A DNA stretch of 64,000 nucleotides from Zoogloea sp041904905 (lineage in GTDB: Bacteria; Pseudomonadota; Gammaproteobacteria; Burkholderiales; Rhodocyclaceae), in NCBI RefSeq assembly GCF_041904905.1, contig NZ_JAYRMI010000003.1:61431-125430 (forward strand), written 5' to 3'. Below, piece after piece: positions 1-8,941 of this stretch. Numbering within the stretch: the first letter of the stretch is position 1; each line of letters opens with the position of its first letter. Both the position numbers and the translations under genes were made by a program. Under the pieces are notes generated by a model. The model made no database searches, was not told where the DNA came from, and saw only the letters and a list, made by a program, of their open reading frames with translations.

Positions 1-1586
1 CGCACCTGGTCGGGCACGGCGAAGCGGGAGATCCGCCCTGCGTCGGCAAAAGCGCGCAGGTGGGCGATGATGTCGTCCGCCGTCACGCCTTCGGCGCCGG
101 CCTTGGGCACCACCACCGGCAGCGGGCGCTCGCCCCAGCGGGCGTCGGGCACGCCCAGCACCGCCACCTCGGCCACCGCCGGGTGCTGGGAGATCAGGGT
201 CTCGATCTCCAGCGACGAGATCCACTCGCCGCCCGACTTGATGACGTCCTTGATGCGGTCGGTGATCTGCAGCGAGCCGTTGGGCGCGATGCGGCCGATG
301 TCCTGGGTGTGCAGCCAGCCGCCGCGCCACAGGTGGGCGGTGGCCTCGGCGTCCTTCAGGTAGCCCTGGGTGAGCCACGGGGCACGCACGACAACCTCGC
401 CCTGGGCCTGGTCGTCGTGGGCCACGTCGTCCAGGTTGCCGTCCACGATGCGCAGGTTCACCAGCGGAATCGGCAGGCCGGTGCGGCAGCGGGCGGTCAC
501 CGTCTGCTCGGGCGGCAGTTCCAGGTCTTCGGGCTTGAGCTGGGCGAGGGTGAGGATCGGGCAGGTCTCGGACATGCCGTAGCCGGTGAACACGTCCATG
601 CCCCGGGCCACCGCCTGGGTGGCGAGACCCACCGTGAAGGCCGAACCGCCGATCACCATCTTCCAGCCGGAGAGGTCCATGTCCTTGGCAGCCGGTGCCA
701 CCAGGAGCATCTGCAGGATGGTGGGCACGCAGTGGGAGAAGGTCACGCCTTCGGTGCGACGCAGCTGCAGGAGCATGTCCGGCACGTAGCGGCCGGGGTA
801 GACCTGCTTCACGCCCAGCATGGTGGCCACGTAGGGCAGACCCCAGGCATGGACGTGGAACATCGGGGTGATCGGCATGTACACGTCGCCCCGGTGGAAG
901 CGCTGCCCGGACGGCGCCGACGCAGCCCCGGCCAGCGCCCCCAGGGCGTGCAGCACCAGCTGACGGTGGCTGAAGAACACGCCTTTGGGCAGGCCGGTGG
1001 TGCCGGTGGTGTAGAAGGTGGTGGCGCGGGTGTTCTCGTCGAAATCGGGAAACGCGTGGCGCGGATCGGCGGCCGCCAGCAGGGCTTCGTATTCGCCCAC
1101 GGCGCCGGCCGCGGCGGGGTCGCAGGGCTCGTCGGAGAGCAGCACGATGCGCTTGAGCCTGGGCAGGCGGTCGCGGATGCCGTCGAGGATGGGTAGGAAT
1201 TCGGTGTTGATGAGCAGCGTCTCGGCGCCGCAGTGGTCGATGGTGTAGGCGATCTGCTCGGGCGACAGGCGCACATTCACCGTCATCAGCACCGCGCCCA
1301 GCATGGGGATGGCGAAGTAGCTCTCCAGGTAGCGGTGGGAATCCCAGTCGGCCACCGCCACGGTGTCGCCAAAGCCCACCCCGAGCCGGCTGAGGGCGCT
1401 GCCCAAGCGGCCGATGCGGTCGGCGAGGTCGCGGTAGGTGTGGCGGCGCAGATCGCGGTAGACGATCTCCTGCTCGGGCGCGTGGGCCAGCGGGGTATGG
1501 AGCAGCTGCTTGATGAGCAGCGGGTAGGCGTAGGGCTGATCGGCGGACGCGGCGGCGTCTCCGGAAGCTCGGATGTCGGTTTGCAC
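1..1586 (-). CDS. Acyl-CoA synthetase (AMP-forming, fatty-acid--CoA ligase), C-terminus cut by window edge
   Basis: Activates a carboxylic acid, probably a medium- or long-chain fatty acid, to its CoA thioester through an acyl-AMP. I read 528 codons from a GTG at 1586, which has a GAGGAGA ribosome site about 6 nt upstream. The AMP-binding P-loop reads TFYTTGTTGLPKG near positions 975-1020. The last visible residues, GRISRFAVPDQV, are typical of the C-terminal lid domain, so only about 20-30 residues are missing beyond position 1. The gene is the last of the leftward beta-oxidation cluster and is preceded by a hairpin at 1657-1672, so it may also have its own promoter. The chain length used cannot be told from sequence. 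Confidence 0.9.
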   Translation of the reverse strand, partial: MQTDIRASGDAAASADQPYAYPLLIKQLLHTPLAHAPEQEIVYRDLRRHTYRDLADRIGRLGSALSRLGVGFGDTVAVADWDSHRYLESYFAIPMLGAVLMTVNVRLSPEQIAYTIDHCGAETLLINTEFLPILDGIRDRLPRLKRIVLLSDEPCDPAAAGAVGEYEALLAAADPRHAFPDFDENTRATTFYTTGTTGLPKGVFFSHRQLVLHALGALAGAASAPSGQRFHRGDVYMPITPMFHVHAWGLPYVATMLGVKQVYPGRYVPDMLLQLRRTEGVTFSHCVPTILQMLLVAPAAKDMDLSGWKMVIGGSAFTVGLATQAVARGMDVFTGYGMSETCPILTLAQLKPEDLELPPEQTVTARCRTGLPIPLVNLRIVDGNLDDVAHDDQAQGEVVVRAPWLTQGYLKDAEATAHLWRGGWLHTQDIGRIAPNGSLQITDRIKDVIKSGGEWISSLEIETLISQHPAVAEVAVLGVPDARWGERPLPVVVPKAGAEGVTADDIIAHLRAFADAGRISRFAVPDQV

Positions 1587-1656
1587 GATGGTCTCCTCGG
1601 GCTGTTCTGGTCTGACGGAAGCGAGCCAGCTTAGCCGGAGAAAAACGCGAAATCGC

Positions 1657-1672
1657 CCCCCCGAAAGGGGGG
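1657..1672 (-). terminator. Hairpin just after the LuxR-type regulator
   Basis: Six C pair with six G around a GAAA loop, immediately after the regulator stop codon. On the minus strand a T-rich stretch follows about 12 nt later. It is a weak or partial terminator between the regulator and the acyl-CoA ligase gene. Confidence 0.45.
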
Positions 1673-4315
1673 TCAGCCGGGCGGCAGGTGCAGCAGGCCG
1701 GCCTGCCGGGCGCGGAGGATGGCCTCCGTCCGGCTGCGCACGCCGAGCTTGGCGTAGATGTTGCTGAGGTGCCACTTCACCGTCTCGGGGGTGACCCCGG
1801 CGGCGCGGGCGATGGCCTTGTTGGAGAGCCCCTGCATCACCAGCTGCAGCAGGCTGCGCTCCCGCACCGAGAGCGGCTCGGGCAGCCCGGCTGCCGGCGC
1901 GGCGCGGGCCAGCGCCAGCAGCGCATCGACGCCGGCATCGGCGAGGCTGCGGACCATCCCGGCCTGCTCGGCGAGGGGGAGCACCGCTGCCAGCTCGGCC
2001 ACCGCACGGGGGCGACGGCCGGCCAGATCGAGGGCCTGGGCGAGCAGGATTCGCCGCTGGAGCGCCCGGTAGTGGAAGCCGGCCTCCCGGGAGGCCGCCA
2101 CCAGGGCTTCCAGCTCGGCCACCGCCGCGTCGGCCCGGCCTTCGGCGAGGGCCAGCAGCGCCAGCGCCTCACGCCAGGCGAGCCAGGTCTCCATCAGGCT
2201 GCTCACCTGCCGCGGGGGCTGGGCTGGCATGGCGGGCTGCAGCGCCGCCACCCGCGCCCGCAGGGCCGCCGCGTCGCCGCCCTGCCACAGGATGCGCGCC
2301 GCCTCGGCCAGCGTCAGCGCGCGCATGCGCAGCCAGCGGCGCTGCTGCCCCAGCCGGTCGGCGGCGTCGAGGCGGGCCAGCGCATCGCCCCGGTCGCCCC
2401 GCAGCACGGCCAGCCGCGCGGCGATCACCGTGAAGCGCGCGCAGGCGCCCAGCGGGCTGGTTTCGGCCACCACCTCGGCCCGGCCGGCCATCGCCTCGCC
2501 CAGGGCCTGCAGATCGCCCCGCTCGTAGAGGATCTCCGCCAGATAGCCGACGGGCAGCGCCGCCACCGCCGAACGGGGGCCGGATTCGGCCACTGCCCGG
2601 GCCAGGGCCTCGCGCAGCAGGGCGGCCGCCTCGCCCAGCCGGCCGGCGATGCCGTGCCCGAGCCCGGACATGCTGAGCCGGTACACCATGCCAAAGAGCG
2701 GGCAGCCGCCAGCCTCGAAGGGGGCCGAGCGGGCCGCCAGATCGGTGGCCTCGTCGAAGCGCGACGCGGTGTGCAGCCCGAACAGGATCACGCTGCGGGC
2801 GATCTGGGCCACCCATGAGTCGGCCCGCGCGGCGGCGTCGAGCGCCTGCCGGCCGAAGGCCATCGCGGCCTCGCTCTCGTCGGAGAGGCCGGCGATCAGC
2901 CCCTTCACCGCGGCCAGCTCGCCGGGCTCGGCCTGGGCGATCAGGCGGCCGCTGGCCAGATCGGCCTCGATGCCGCTCACCCCGTCGCGGGCTTCGCCCA
3001 GGTGCAGCCCGAAGGCCAGCGCCCAAGCGTGGGCCAGGCGCAGGCGCAGGCTGCCGGCCACCAGGGCCGGCGGCAGCAGGGCCAGCCAGCCGGTGACGGT
3101 GCGGATCTCGCCGGCCTGCACCAAGCCCATCGCGCAGGCTTCGGCCCAGGCGGCGGCGCGGGGTGCGTCGCCGCCGGCCAGGGCGTAGCGCACGGCCTCC
3201 TGCCACAGCCCGGCGTCGGCGCACCAGCGGGCGGCGGCGAGCTGGATGTGGCGCAGGCGCGCCGGGTCGTCGCGGGCGAGGCGGGCTTTCAGGTAATCGG
3301 CGAACAGCGCGTGAAACCGGAACCAGCCGTCGTCCAGGCGTTTCACGAAGAGGTTCTGGCCGGCCAGCTCGTCCAGCCGCCGACGGGCGTCGGGCTCGCC
3401 GCCGACCGCCGCGCACAGCTCGGGGCAGAAGCGGTCGAGCGGGCCGGCGGCAAGGAGGAGATCGACCTGGGCCGGGGCCAGCCCGGCGAGGACGTTCTCG
3501 GCGAGATAGGCCCCCACGCCCTCCCCTGCCCGGCGACGGATGCCGGCCATCAGCGCGTCGGCGTCGTCTGCATCGCGCACCGACAGGGCGACCAGATACA
3601 TGCCGGCGGCCCAGCCCTCGGTGGTGCGCCACACGGCGTCGGCCACCGCAGATTCGGCCAGCGGCCCGCCAAAGCCTTCGAAGTAATGCCGCGCCTCGTC
3701 GGCGGCGAAGCGCAGCTCGGGCTCCCCGATGCTGGCGAGCTGCCCCCGCGCCGCCAGGGTGGCGAAGGGCAGGGCCGGCGAGCCGCGCCCGGCGAGGATC
3801 AGCCGGAAGGCCGGCGGGGCGTAGCGGACGAGGGTCTGCAGGGCGTCGAGGAGCGGCGGCGCGGTGAGGGCGTCGGCGTCGTCGAGGATCAGCGCCACCG
3901 GCACCGGCGAGCGGGCCAGCCCGTTGATGAGGGCCGCCAGCACCGCCCGGGGCGAGGCCAGCGCATCCCGGGCGAGCAGGCAGGCGGCCTCCCGGGCCAC
4001 GCCGTCCTCGCCCCCCAGGGCCGCGACGAGATAGGGAAAGAACAGGCCGGGCTCGTCGTCCTCCCGGTCGAGGCTGAGCCAGCCCACCAGCCAGCCCAGG
4101 CCGGCCAGGCGCTCGCGCAGCTGGGCCAGCAGGGTCGTCTTGCCGGCACCGGGCGAGGCGCACACCCGCAGCACCGGCGGCTGGCCGGGGGCGCACAGGG
4201 CATCCACCAGCCTTGGACGAAGCAGCACGCCCGCCGACGGAGCCGGCGGGCGTAGCTTGGTCTGGATCAGCAGGGACGGGCGCGCTTCGGCCCCTTCCGC
4301 CGCAGGCAGCTTCAT
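1673..4315 (-). CDS. MalT-like large LuxR-family (LAL) transcriptional regulator
   Basis: An 880-residue ATP-dependent regulator of the MalT/AlkS type (MalT is about 900 residues). A Walker A motif (GAGKT, residues 56-60) starts the STAND-type ATPase module, and a Walker B-like LILDDAD lies further on. A long Ala/Leu-rich helical middle looks like TPR-type ligand-sensing repeats. The last ~65 residues are a LuxR helix-turn-helix (LSVRERSLLQLVMQGLSNKA, then TPETVKWHLSNIYAKL). Such proteins bind a small ligand and ATP, oligomerise and activate transcription. It sits between thiolase and acyl-CoA ligase genes in the fad cluster. Control of fatty-acid or alkane use is therefore likely, but this is inference from context. 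Confidence 0.88.
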   Translation of the reverse strand: MKLPAAEGAEARPSLLIQTKLRPPAPSAGVLLRPRLVDALCAPGQPPVLRVCASPGAGKTTLLAQLRERLAGLGWLVGWLSLDREDDEPGLFFPYLVAALGGEDGVAREAACLLARDALASPRAVLAALINGLARSPVPVALILDDADALTAPPLLDALQTLVRYAPPAFRLILAGRGSPALPFATLAARGQLASIGEPELRFAADEARHYFEGFGGPLAESAVADAVWRTTEGWAAGMYLVALSVRDADDADALMAGIRRRAGEGVGAYLAENVLAGLAPAQVDLLLAAGPLDRFCPELCAAVGGEPDARRRLDELAGQNLFVKRLDDGWFRFHALFADYLKARLARDDPARLRHIQLAAARWCADAGLWQEAVRYALAGGDAPRAAAWAEACAMGLVQAGEIRTVTGWLALLPPALVAGSLRLRLAHAWALAFGLHLGEARDGVSGIEADLASGRLIAQAEPGELAAVKGLIAGLSDESEAAMAFGRQALDAAARADSWVAQIARSVILFGLHTASRFDEATDLAARSAPFEAGGCPLFGMVYRLSMSGLGHGIAGRLGEAAALLREALARAVAESGPRSAVAALPVGYLAEILYERGDLQALGEAMAGRAEVVAETSPLGACARFTVIAARLAVLRGDRGDALARLDAADRLGQQRRWLRMRALTLAEAARILWQGGDAAALRARVAALQPAMPAQPPRQVSSLMETWLAWREALALLALAEGRADAAVAELEALVAASREAGFHYRALQRRILLAQALDLAGRRPRAVAELAAVLPLAEQAGMVRSLADAGVDALLALARAAPAAGLPEPLSVRERSLLQLVMQGLSNKAIARAAGVTPETVKWHLSNIYAKLGVRSRTEAILRARQAGLLHLPPG

Positions 4316-4330
4316 CTGACGGTAACAAGC

Positions 4331-4356
4331 CCCCGACCGGAGTCGCCCGGCCGGGG
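4331..4356 (-). terminator. Hairpin between thiolase and LAL regulator genes
   Basis: Ten-base arms (CCCCGACCGG and CCGGCCGGGG on the + strand, one wobble pair) flank a 6-nt loop; on the minus strand it is followed by GCTTGTT. It may reduce read-through from the thiolase gene into the regulator gene. Confidence 0.4.
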
Positions 4357-4366
4357 AACGACGGGG

Positions 4367-5560
4367 TTACACCTTCTCGAAGATGCCGGCGGCGCCCATG
4401 CCGGTGCCGATGCACATGGAAATCATGCCGTAGCGGGCCGAGGTGCGCTGGAACGCGCTCATCAGCGAAGCGGCACGGATCGCCCCGGTAGCGCCCAGCG
4501 GGTGGCCCAGGGCGATGGCGCCGCCCTGGGGGTTGACCTTGGACGGGTCCATGTCGAGCTGCTTCATCACCGCCAGGGCCTGGGCCGCGAAGGCTTCGTT
4601 CAGCTCGATCCAGTCGAGATCCGACTGGGCGATGCCGGCCGCCTTGAGGGCGCGGGGGATCGCCTCGACCGGGCCGATGCCCATGATCTCCGGCGGCACA
4701 CCGGCCACCGAGTAGCTGCAGAAGCGGGCGATGGGCTTGACGCCGTAGCGCTTCACCGCCGCCTCGGACATCAGCAGCACCGCGCCAGCGCCGTCGGACA
4801 TCTGGGAGCTGTTGCCGGCCGTCACCGAGCCGCGCGCGGCGAACACCGGCTTGAGCTTGCCGAGCTTTTCCAGCGAGGCGTCGGCGCGGGGGCCTTCGTC
4901 GGTGTCGCAGACGCGCTCGACGACGCGCACCGTGCCGCCGTCACCCGGCACGTGGGTGCGCACGGTGTAGGGCGTGATCTCGTCCTTGAACGCACCGGCG
5001 GCAATCGCCGCGGCGGCGCGCTGGTTGGACTGCACCGCAAAGGCATCCTGCGCGGCGCGGTCGATGCCCCACTGCTGGGCCACCTTCTCGGCGGTGAGGC
5101 CCATGCCGAAGGCGATGCCAAGGTTTTCATCCTTGGCAAAGACGGCCGGGTTGAGCGAGATCTTGTTGCCCATGATCTGGGGCATCACGGTCATGCTCTC
5201 CGTGCCGGCGGCGATCATCACGTCGGCTTCGCCCAGGCGGATGCGCGCGGCGGCGTCGGCCACGGCCTGCAGGCCGGACGAGCAGAAGCGGTTGATGGTG
5301 ATGCCCGGCACGGTGTTGGGCAGGCCGGCCAGCAGCACGCCGATGCGCGCCACGTTCATGCCCTGCTCGGCTTCGGGCATGGCACAGCCGACCACCACGT
5401 CGCCGATCTCGGTGGCGTCGAGCCCCGGCACCTTGGCGACGACCGCCGACAGCACGTGGGCCAGCATGTCGTCCGGGCGCACGTTGCGGAACATCCCGTT
5501 GCGCTTGGCCACCGGCGTGCGGGTGGCGGCAACGATGTAGGCTTCCTGAATCTGTTTCAT
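4367..5560 (-). CDS. fadA: Acetyl-CoA C-acyltransferase (3-ketoacyl-CoA thiolase), FadA type
   Basis: Cleaves 3-ketoacyl-CoA with CoA to acetyl-CoA and a shortened acyl-CoA, the last step of beta-oxidation. At 397 residues it has the usual thiolase length. The nucleophilic Cys93 lies in RFCSSGLQA, His353 in GHPLGATG and the second catalytic Cys383 in CIGTGMG; NEAFAAQ is also present. The gene starts at an ATG preceded by AGGAGAATTCG and lies downstream of the FadN-like gene. The two probably form the matching thiolase/dehydrogenase pair. It is a different thiolase from the one at 12,708-13,991. Confidence 0.95.
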   Translation of the reverse strand: MKQIQEAYIVAATRTPVAKRNGMFRNVRPDDMLAHVLSAVVAKVPGLDATEIGDVVVGCAMPEAEQGMNVARIGVLLAGLPNTVPGITINRFCSSGLQAVADAAARIRLGEADVMIAAGTESMTVMPQIMGNKISLNPAVFAKDENLGIAFGMGLTAEKVAQQWGIDRAAQDAFAVQSNQRAAAAIAAGAFKDEITPYTVRTHVPGDGGTVRVVERVCDTDEGPRADASLEKLGKLKPVFAARGSVTAGNSSQMSDGAGAVLLMSEAAVKRYGVKPIARFCSYSVAGVPPEIMGIGPVEAIPRALKAAGIAQSDLDWIELNEAFAAQALAVMKQLDMDPSKVNPQGGAIALGHPLGATGAIRAASLMSAFQRTSARYGMISMCIGTGMGAAGIFEKV

Positions 5561-5577
5561 CGAATTCTCCTTTGGGG

Positions 5578-5700
5578 CAGTGAGGAGTAAGACGTGAGGA
5601 GTGAGGAGACCGATGCCAATCCGGTTGCGCTGACGATCGCCAGCGCACAGGGCGCAAACAAGGTCTCCGAACCGCCTTTCTCCTATCTCCTCACCGCATC
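5578..5700. repeat. Inverted GAGGAGT-type short repeats in the fadN-fadA gap
   Basis: The left side carries two copies of GTGAGGAGT and the right side the opposite orientation (CTCCTATCTCCTCAC), with an internal GGAGACC/GGTCTCC pair. Similar units occur at 53,010-53,097. The gap holds no gene. It could fold into an imperfect stem in the fadN-fadA transcript. Confidence 0.5.
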
Positions 5701-5704
5701 ACAA

Positions 5705-8086
5705 TCAGTTGCGCAGCGGCTTGCCGGTTTCCAGCATGTGCGCGATGCGCTGCTGGGTCTTTTCGGTCTTGAGCAGATCCACGAAGAGCGCGCGCTCCAC
5801 GTCGAGAATCCACTGCTCCGACACCTTCGCGTTGGTCTCCACCTCGCCGCCGCACAGGGCGGTGGCAGCGGCCCGGGCCACCCGGTAATCCCACTCGGAG
5901 ATGAAGCCGCCTTCCTTCATGTTGATGAGCATCATCTCGCAGGTGGCGATGCCGTTCCGGCCGGCCACCTGCACGGCGCGCTGGACGAGCGGCGGCTGGT
6001 AGCCGGATTCGGCCAGGGCGCGGGCGCGGGCCAGGGCCACGTGGAGCAGCTCGCTGGGGTTGAAGAGGATGTCGTCGGATTCCTTCGCGAAGCCCAGCTC
6101 CACCGCCTGCAGGGCGCTCTTGGAGACGTTGGCCATGGCGATGGTCTGGAACATGTTCTGGATGAAGGGGAACACGTCGCCGCCCGCCGCCCGGCTGGCG
6201 AGGCCGGCTGCCCGCAGCGCGAACTCCTTGCAGCCGCCGCCCGCGGGAATCAGGCCGACGCCGGCCTCGACGAGGCCCACGTAGCTCTCCAGCGCCATCA
6301 CCCGATGGGTGGCGTGCATCACGAACTCGCAGCCGCCGCCCAGGGCCATGCCCTGCACCGCCGCCACGGTGGGCACCATGGAATGCTTGAGGGCCATGGA
6401 GGCCTGCTGGAACTTGGCCACCGTCTTTTCGAGGCGGTCGAACTGGCCGGCCTTGCAGGCCTCGGCCACCTGCGCCAGGTTGGCACCCACCGCAAACGGC
6501 GCCTCGTGCCAGATCACCAGACCGTCCAGGTCGCGCTCGGCGCGGGCGATGGCTTCGAGCACACCGTCCAGCACCTCGTCGCCGACGGCGTGCATCTTCG
6601 ACTTGAAGGAGACGATGCCGATGCGGGCGTCCTTGGCCGGGAGGTTCCACAGGCGCACGCCGTCGTTCTCCCACAGGGTGACGCCGGCGTCCGGCGCGGC
6701 TTCGCCCAGCACGCGCTCGGGGAAGAGCTGGCGTTGGTACACCGGCAGGGTCGAGCGGGGCTTGAGGGCGGCGTCGGTGGCGCTCCAGGAGCCCTCCGGC
6801 GCATGCACGCCGGTGCGGCCGTCGAACACCCAGGCGGGCAGCGGCGCGTTGGTCATCGCCACACCGGCCTCGATGTCGGCCTTGATGGCGCTGGCGATGG
6901 TCTGCCAGCCGGCGGCCTGCCAGGTTTCGAACGGACCCTGCTGCCAGCCGAAGCCCCAGCGCATGGCGAAATCCACGTCGCGGGCGTTGTCGGCGATGGC
7001 GCCAAGCTGGCAGGCGCAGTAGTGGAACACGTCGCGGAAGATCGCCCACAGGAACTGGGCCTGCGGGTGGGCGCTTGCGCGCAGCTGGGCGAAGCGCTCG
7101 GCCGGGTTGCGGTTCTTGAGGATGGCCAGCACTTCCGGCGCCACTTCACCGGCGCTGGGGCGGTAGGCGCCGGTGGCCAGGTCGATCACGTTGATGACCT
7201 TGCCTTCCTTGCGGAAGATGCCGCCCTTGGTCTTCTGGCCCAGGGCGCCCTTGGCGATCAGGCCGGCGAGCCACTCGGGCGACTTGAAGTAGGCGTGCCA
7301 CGGGTCGTCGGCGAGGGTGGCGTCCATGGTGCCGATGACGTGGGCCATGGTGTCCAGGCCCACCACGTCGGCGGTGCGGTAGGTGGCGCTCCTGGGGCGG
7401 CCGATCAGCGGGCCGGTGAGGGCGTCCACTTCGTCGAAGCCCAGGCCCATGCGCGCGGTGTGGTGCATCACCGCCAGGATCGAGAACACGCCCACGCGGT
7501 TGGCGACGAAGTTGGGGGTGTCCTTGGCGCGGACGATGCTCTTGCCCAGGCGGGTGGTGAGCCAGGCTTCGAGGGCGTCGAGGGTGGCGGGGTCGGTGCT
7601 GCGGGTGGCGATCAGCTCGACCAGCGCCATGTAGCGCGGCGGGTTGAAGAAGTGGATGCCGCAGAAACGGCTGCGGGCGGCCTCCGGCATGCCTTCGGCC
7701 AGGGCGTTGATCGACAGACCCGAGGTGTTGGAGGCGAAGATGGCGTCCGGGCGGATGAACGGGGCGACCTTGGCGTAGAGGTCGAGCTTCCATTCCATCT
7801 TCTCGGCGATGGCCTCGATGATGAGGTCGCAGTCGCGCAGCTTTTCCAGATCGGAGCCGTAGTTGGCCACGTCGATGAACTGGGCCCGGTCGCGGGTGGC
7901 GAGGGGCGCCGGGTCGAGCTTCTTGAGCCCGTCCACGGCCTTCTTGGCGATGGCGTTGGGGTCGCCGTCCTTCGGCAGGTCGAAAAGGATGACCGGCACG
8001 CTGGCGTTGGCGCAGTGGGCGGCGATCTGCGCCCCCATGACGCCGGCACCCAGCACGGCCACCTTGCGAATGATGAGTCTGCTCAC
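5705..8086 (-). CDS. 3-hydroxyacyl-CoA dehydrogenase / enoyl-CoA hydratase, FadN-type domain order
   Basis: A bifunctional 793-residue beta-oxidation enzyme that hydrates enoyl-CoA and oxidises 3-hydroxyacyl-CoA with NAD. The NAD-binding Rossmann motif GAGVMG is at residues 13-18, so the dehydrogenase domain comes first, followed by HFFNPPRYMALVE. The crotonase-type hydratase domain is C-terminal (VQGMALGGGCEFVMHATHRV). This order and length match Bacillus FadN, not E. coli FadB/FadJ. The GTG start is supported by an AAGGAGGA site 4 nt upstream. Its own promoter and a perfect dyad lie at 8151-8198. The thiolase gene follows. Confidence 0.93.
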   Translation of the reverse strand: MSRLIIRKVAVLGAGVMGAQIAAHCANASVPVILFDLPKDGDPNAIAKKAVDGLKKLDPAPLATRDRAQFIDVANYGSDLEKLRDCDLIIEAIAEKMEWKLDLYAKVAPFIRPDAIFASNTSGLSINALAEGMPEAARSRFCGIHFFNPPRYMALVELIATRSTDPATLDALEAWLTTRLGKSIVRAKDTPNFVANRVGVFSILAVMHHTARMGLGFDEVDALTGPLIGRPRSATYRTADVVGLDTMAHVIGTMDATLADDPWHAYFKSPEWLAGLIAKGALGQKTKGGIFRKEGKVINVIDLATGAYRPSAGEVAPEVLAILKNRNPAERFAQLRASAHPQAQFLWAIFRDVFHYCACQLGAIADNARDVDFAMRWGFGWQQGPFETWQAAGWQTIASAIKADIEAGVAMTNAPLPAWVFDGRTGVHAPEGSWSATDAALKPRSTLPVYQRQLFPERVLGEAAPDAGVTLWENDGVRLWNLPAKDARIGIVSFKSKMHAVGDEVLDGVLEAIARAERDLDGLVIWHEAPFAVGANLAQVAEACKAGQFDRLEKTVAKFQQASMALKHSMVPTVAAVQGMALGGGCEFVMHATHRVMALESYVGLVEAGVGLIPAGGGCKEFALRAAGLASRAAGGDVFPFIQNMFQTIAMANVSKSALQAVELGFAKESDDILFNPSELLHVALARARALAESGYQPPLVQRAVQVAGRNGIATCEMMLINMKEGGFISEWDYRVARAAATALCGGEVETNAKVSEQWILDVERALFVDLLKTEKTQQRIAHMLETGKPLRN

Positions 8087-8150
8087 TTGCTCCTCCTTCA
8101 GATGCGGCCCATCGATAGGCCGGCTTTATGGTTCAGGAATCCCGCGACAA

Positions 8151-8170
8151 ATTTGAACAACTGTTCAAAT
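8151..8170. promoter_or_regulatory. Perfect 20-bp dyad (operator candidate) at the fadN-like promoter
   Basis: ATTTGAACAACTGTTCAAAT has 9-base arms around a 2-base centre. It touches the -10 box of the promoter just upstream, a position from which a bound repressor would block transcription. Either TetR protein of the cluster is the obvious candidate ligand. Confidence 0.7.
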
Positions 8171-8198
8171 CTTAGCGCAATCATGAATTTAGATGCAA
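8169..8198 (-). promoter_or_regulatory. Sigma-70-type promoter of the fadN-like gene
   Basis: Read on the minus strand, TTGCAT (8198-8193) and TAAGAT (8174-8169) are separated by 18 bp. The segment is strikingly AT-rich for this genome. The -10 box overlaps the dyad at 8151-8170 by two bases. Confidence 0.65.
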
Positions 8199-8211
8199 CA
8201 ATCAGAAAAAA

Positions 8212-8886
8212 TCAGGCGTCGCCGGGCGTCGGCAGCGCACCCGCCGGGGCCAGAAAACCCGCCACCACGAAGGGGCGCAGGCGGGCCATGATGCCTTCCG
8301 GGTTGCCGGCGTCGGCGAGGGCGTAGGTTTCGGTCATCCGCATCACATCCTTTCCGGCCATCGCGTAGGCGACGATACCGACGAAGAAGTACATCCGCCA
8401 CACCACATCGTCCTGACTGAGGTGGGGCAAGGTGCGCATGAAGGCCTGGCGGTAGCGGTCCACCGCCTCCCGGTATTCAGCCGGAAAGTAGGCCTCGGTG
8501 CCCGGGCCGGGCTCGTAGAAGGCGCGGCCGATGAGCTGCTTGAAGACCTCGCCCGAGATGGTGTCCTTGCGGGTGAGGCGCAGGGCCGACGACAGGAAGG
8601 CATCCACCAGCACGTCGACCGCGATGGGCTGGCCGGCGGCGTCGAGTTCGAGCTTGTCGAGGTAGCTCACCCGGCTGCCGCCGCGGCTGCCCAGGGCACG
8701 CTCGTACACCGCCTCCATCAGCCCCTGCTTGGTGCCAAAGTGGTAGTTGACCAGCGCCACCGGCACCCCGGCGGCGCCGGTAATCATGCGGATCGAGGTG
8801 GCGGCGTAGCCGTTTTCCATGAACAGCCGCTCGGCGGCGTCGAGGATGCGGGTCTTGGCGTCGGGGGTGGAGTCGAGGCGCGGCAT
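8212..8886 (-). CDS. TetR-family transcriptional regulator (second of the fad cluster)
   Basis: A 224-residue TetR-type repressor. The N-terminal helix-turn-helix reads TRILDAAERLFMENGYAATS, followed by VNYHFGTKQGLMEAV. The C-terminal part is the variable ligand pocket, with a tail resembling fatty-acid-responsive relatives. I chose the ATG at 8886, which puts the HTH at the usual distance from the N-terminus; the frame stays open upstream, but those codons lie in the FadL gene region. It follows the FadL gene by 55 bp and precedes the fadN promoter. Repression of fad genes with release by acyl-CoA is an inference. Confidence 0.88.
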   Translation of the reverse strand: MPRLDSTPDAKTRILDAAERLFMENGYAATSIRMITGAAGVPVALVNYHFGTKQGLMEAVYERALGSRGGSRVSYLDKLELDAAGQPIAVDVLVDAFLSSALRLTRKDTISGEVFKQLIGRAFYEPGPGTEAYFPAEYREAVDRYRQAFMRTLPHLSQDDVVWRMYFFVGIVAYAMAGKDVMRMTETYALADAGNPEGIMARLRPFVVAGFLAPAGALPTPGDA

Positions 8887-8941
8887 GGGCTTCAAACGAG
8901 AACCGGCGCCGGAAAGCCCGACGCCGGGTTGGAACGGCAGA

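Noticed and set aside
60..3867. Long open frames opposite the acyl-CoA ligase and LAL regulator genes
   Set aside because: They are antisense shadows with Gly/His/Arg/Ala-biased content; the minus-strand frames have clear domains and ribosome sites.
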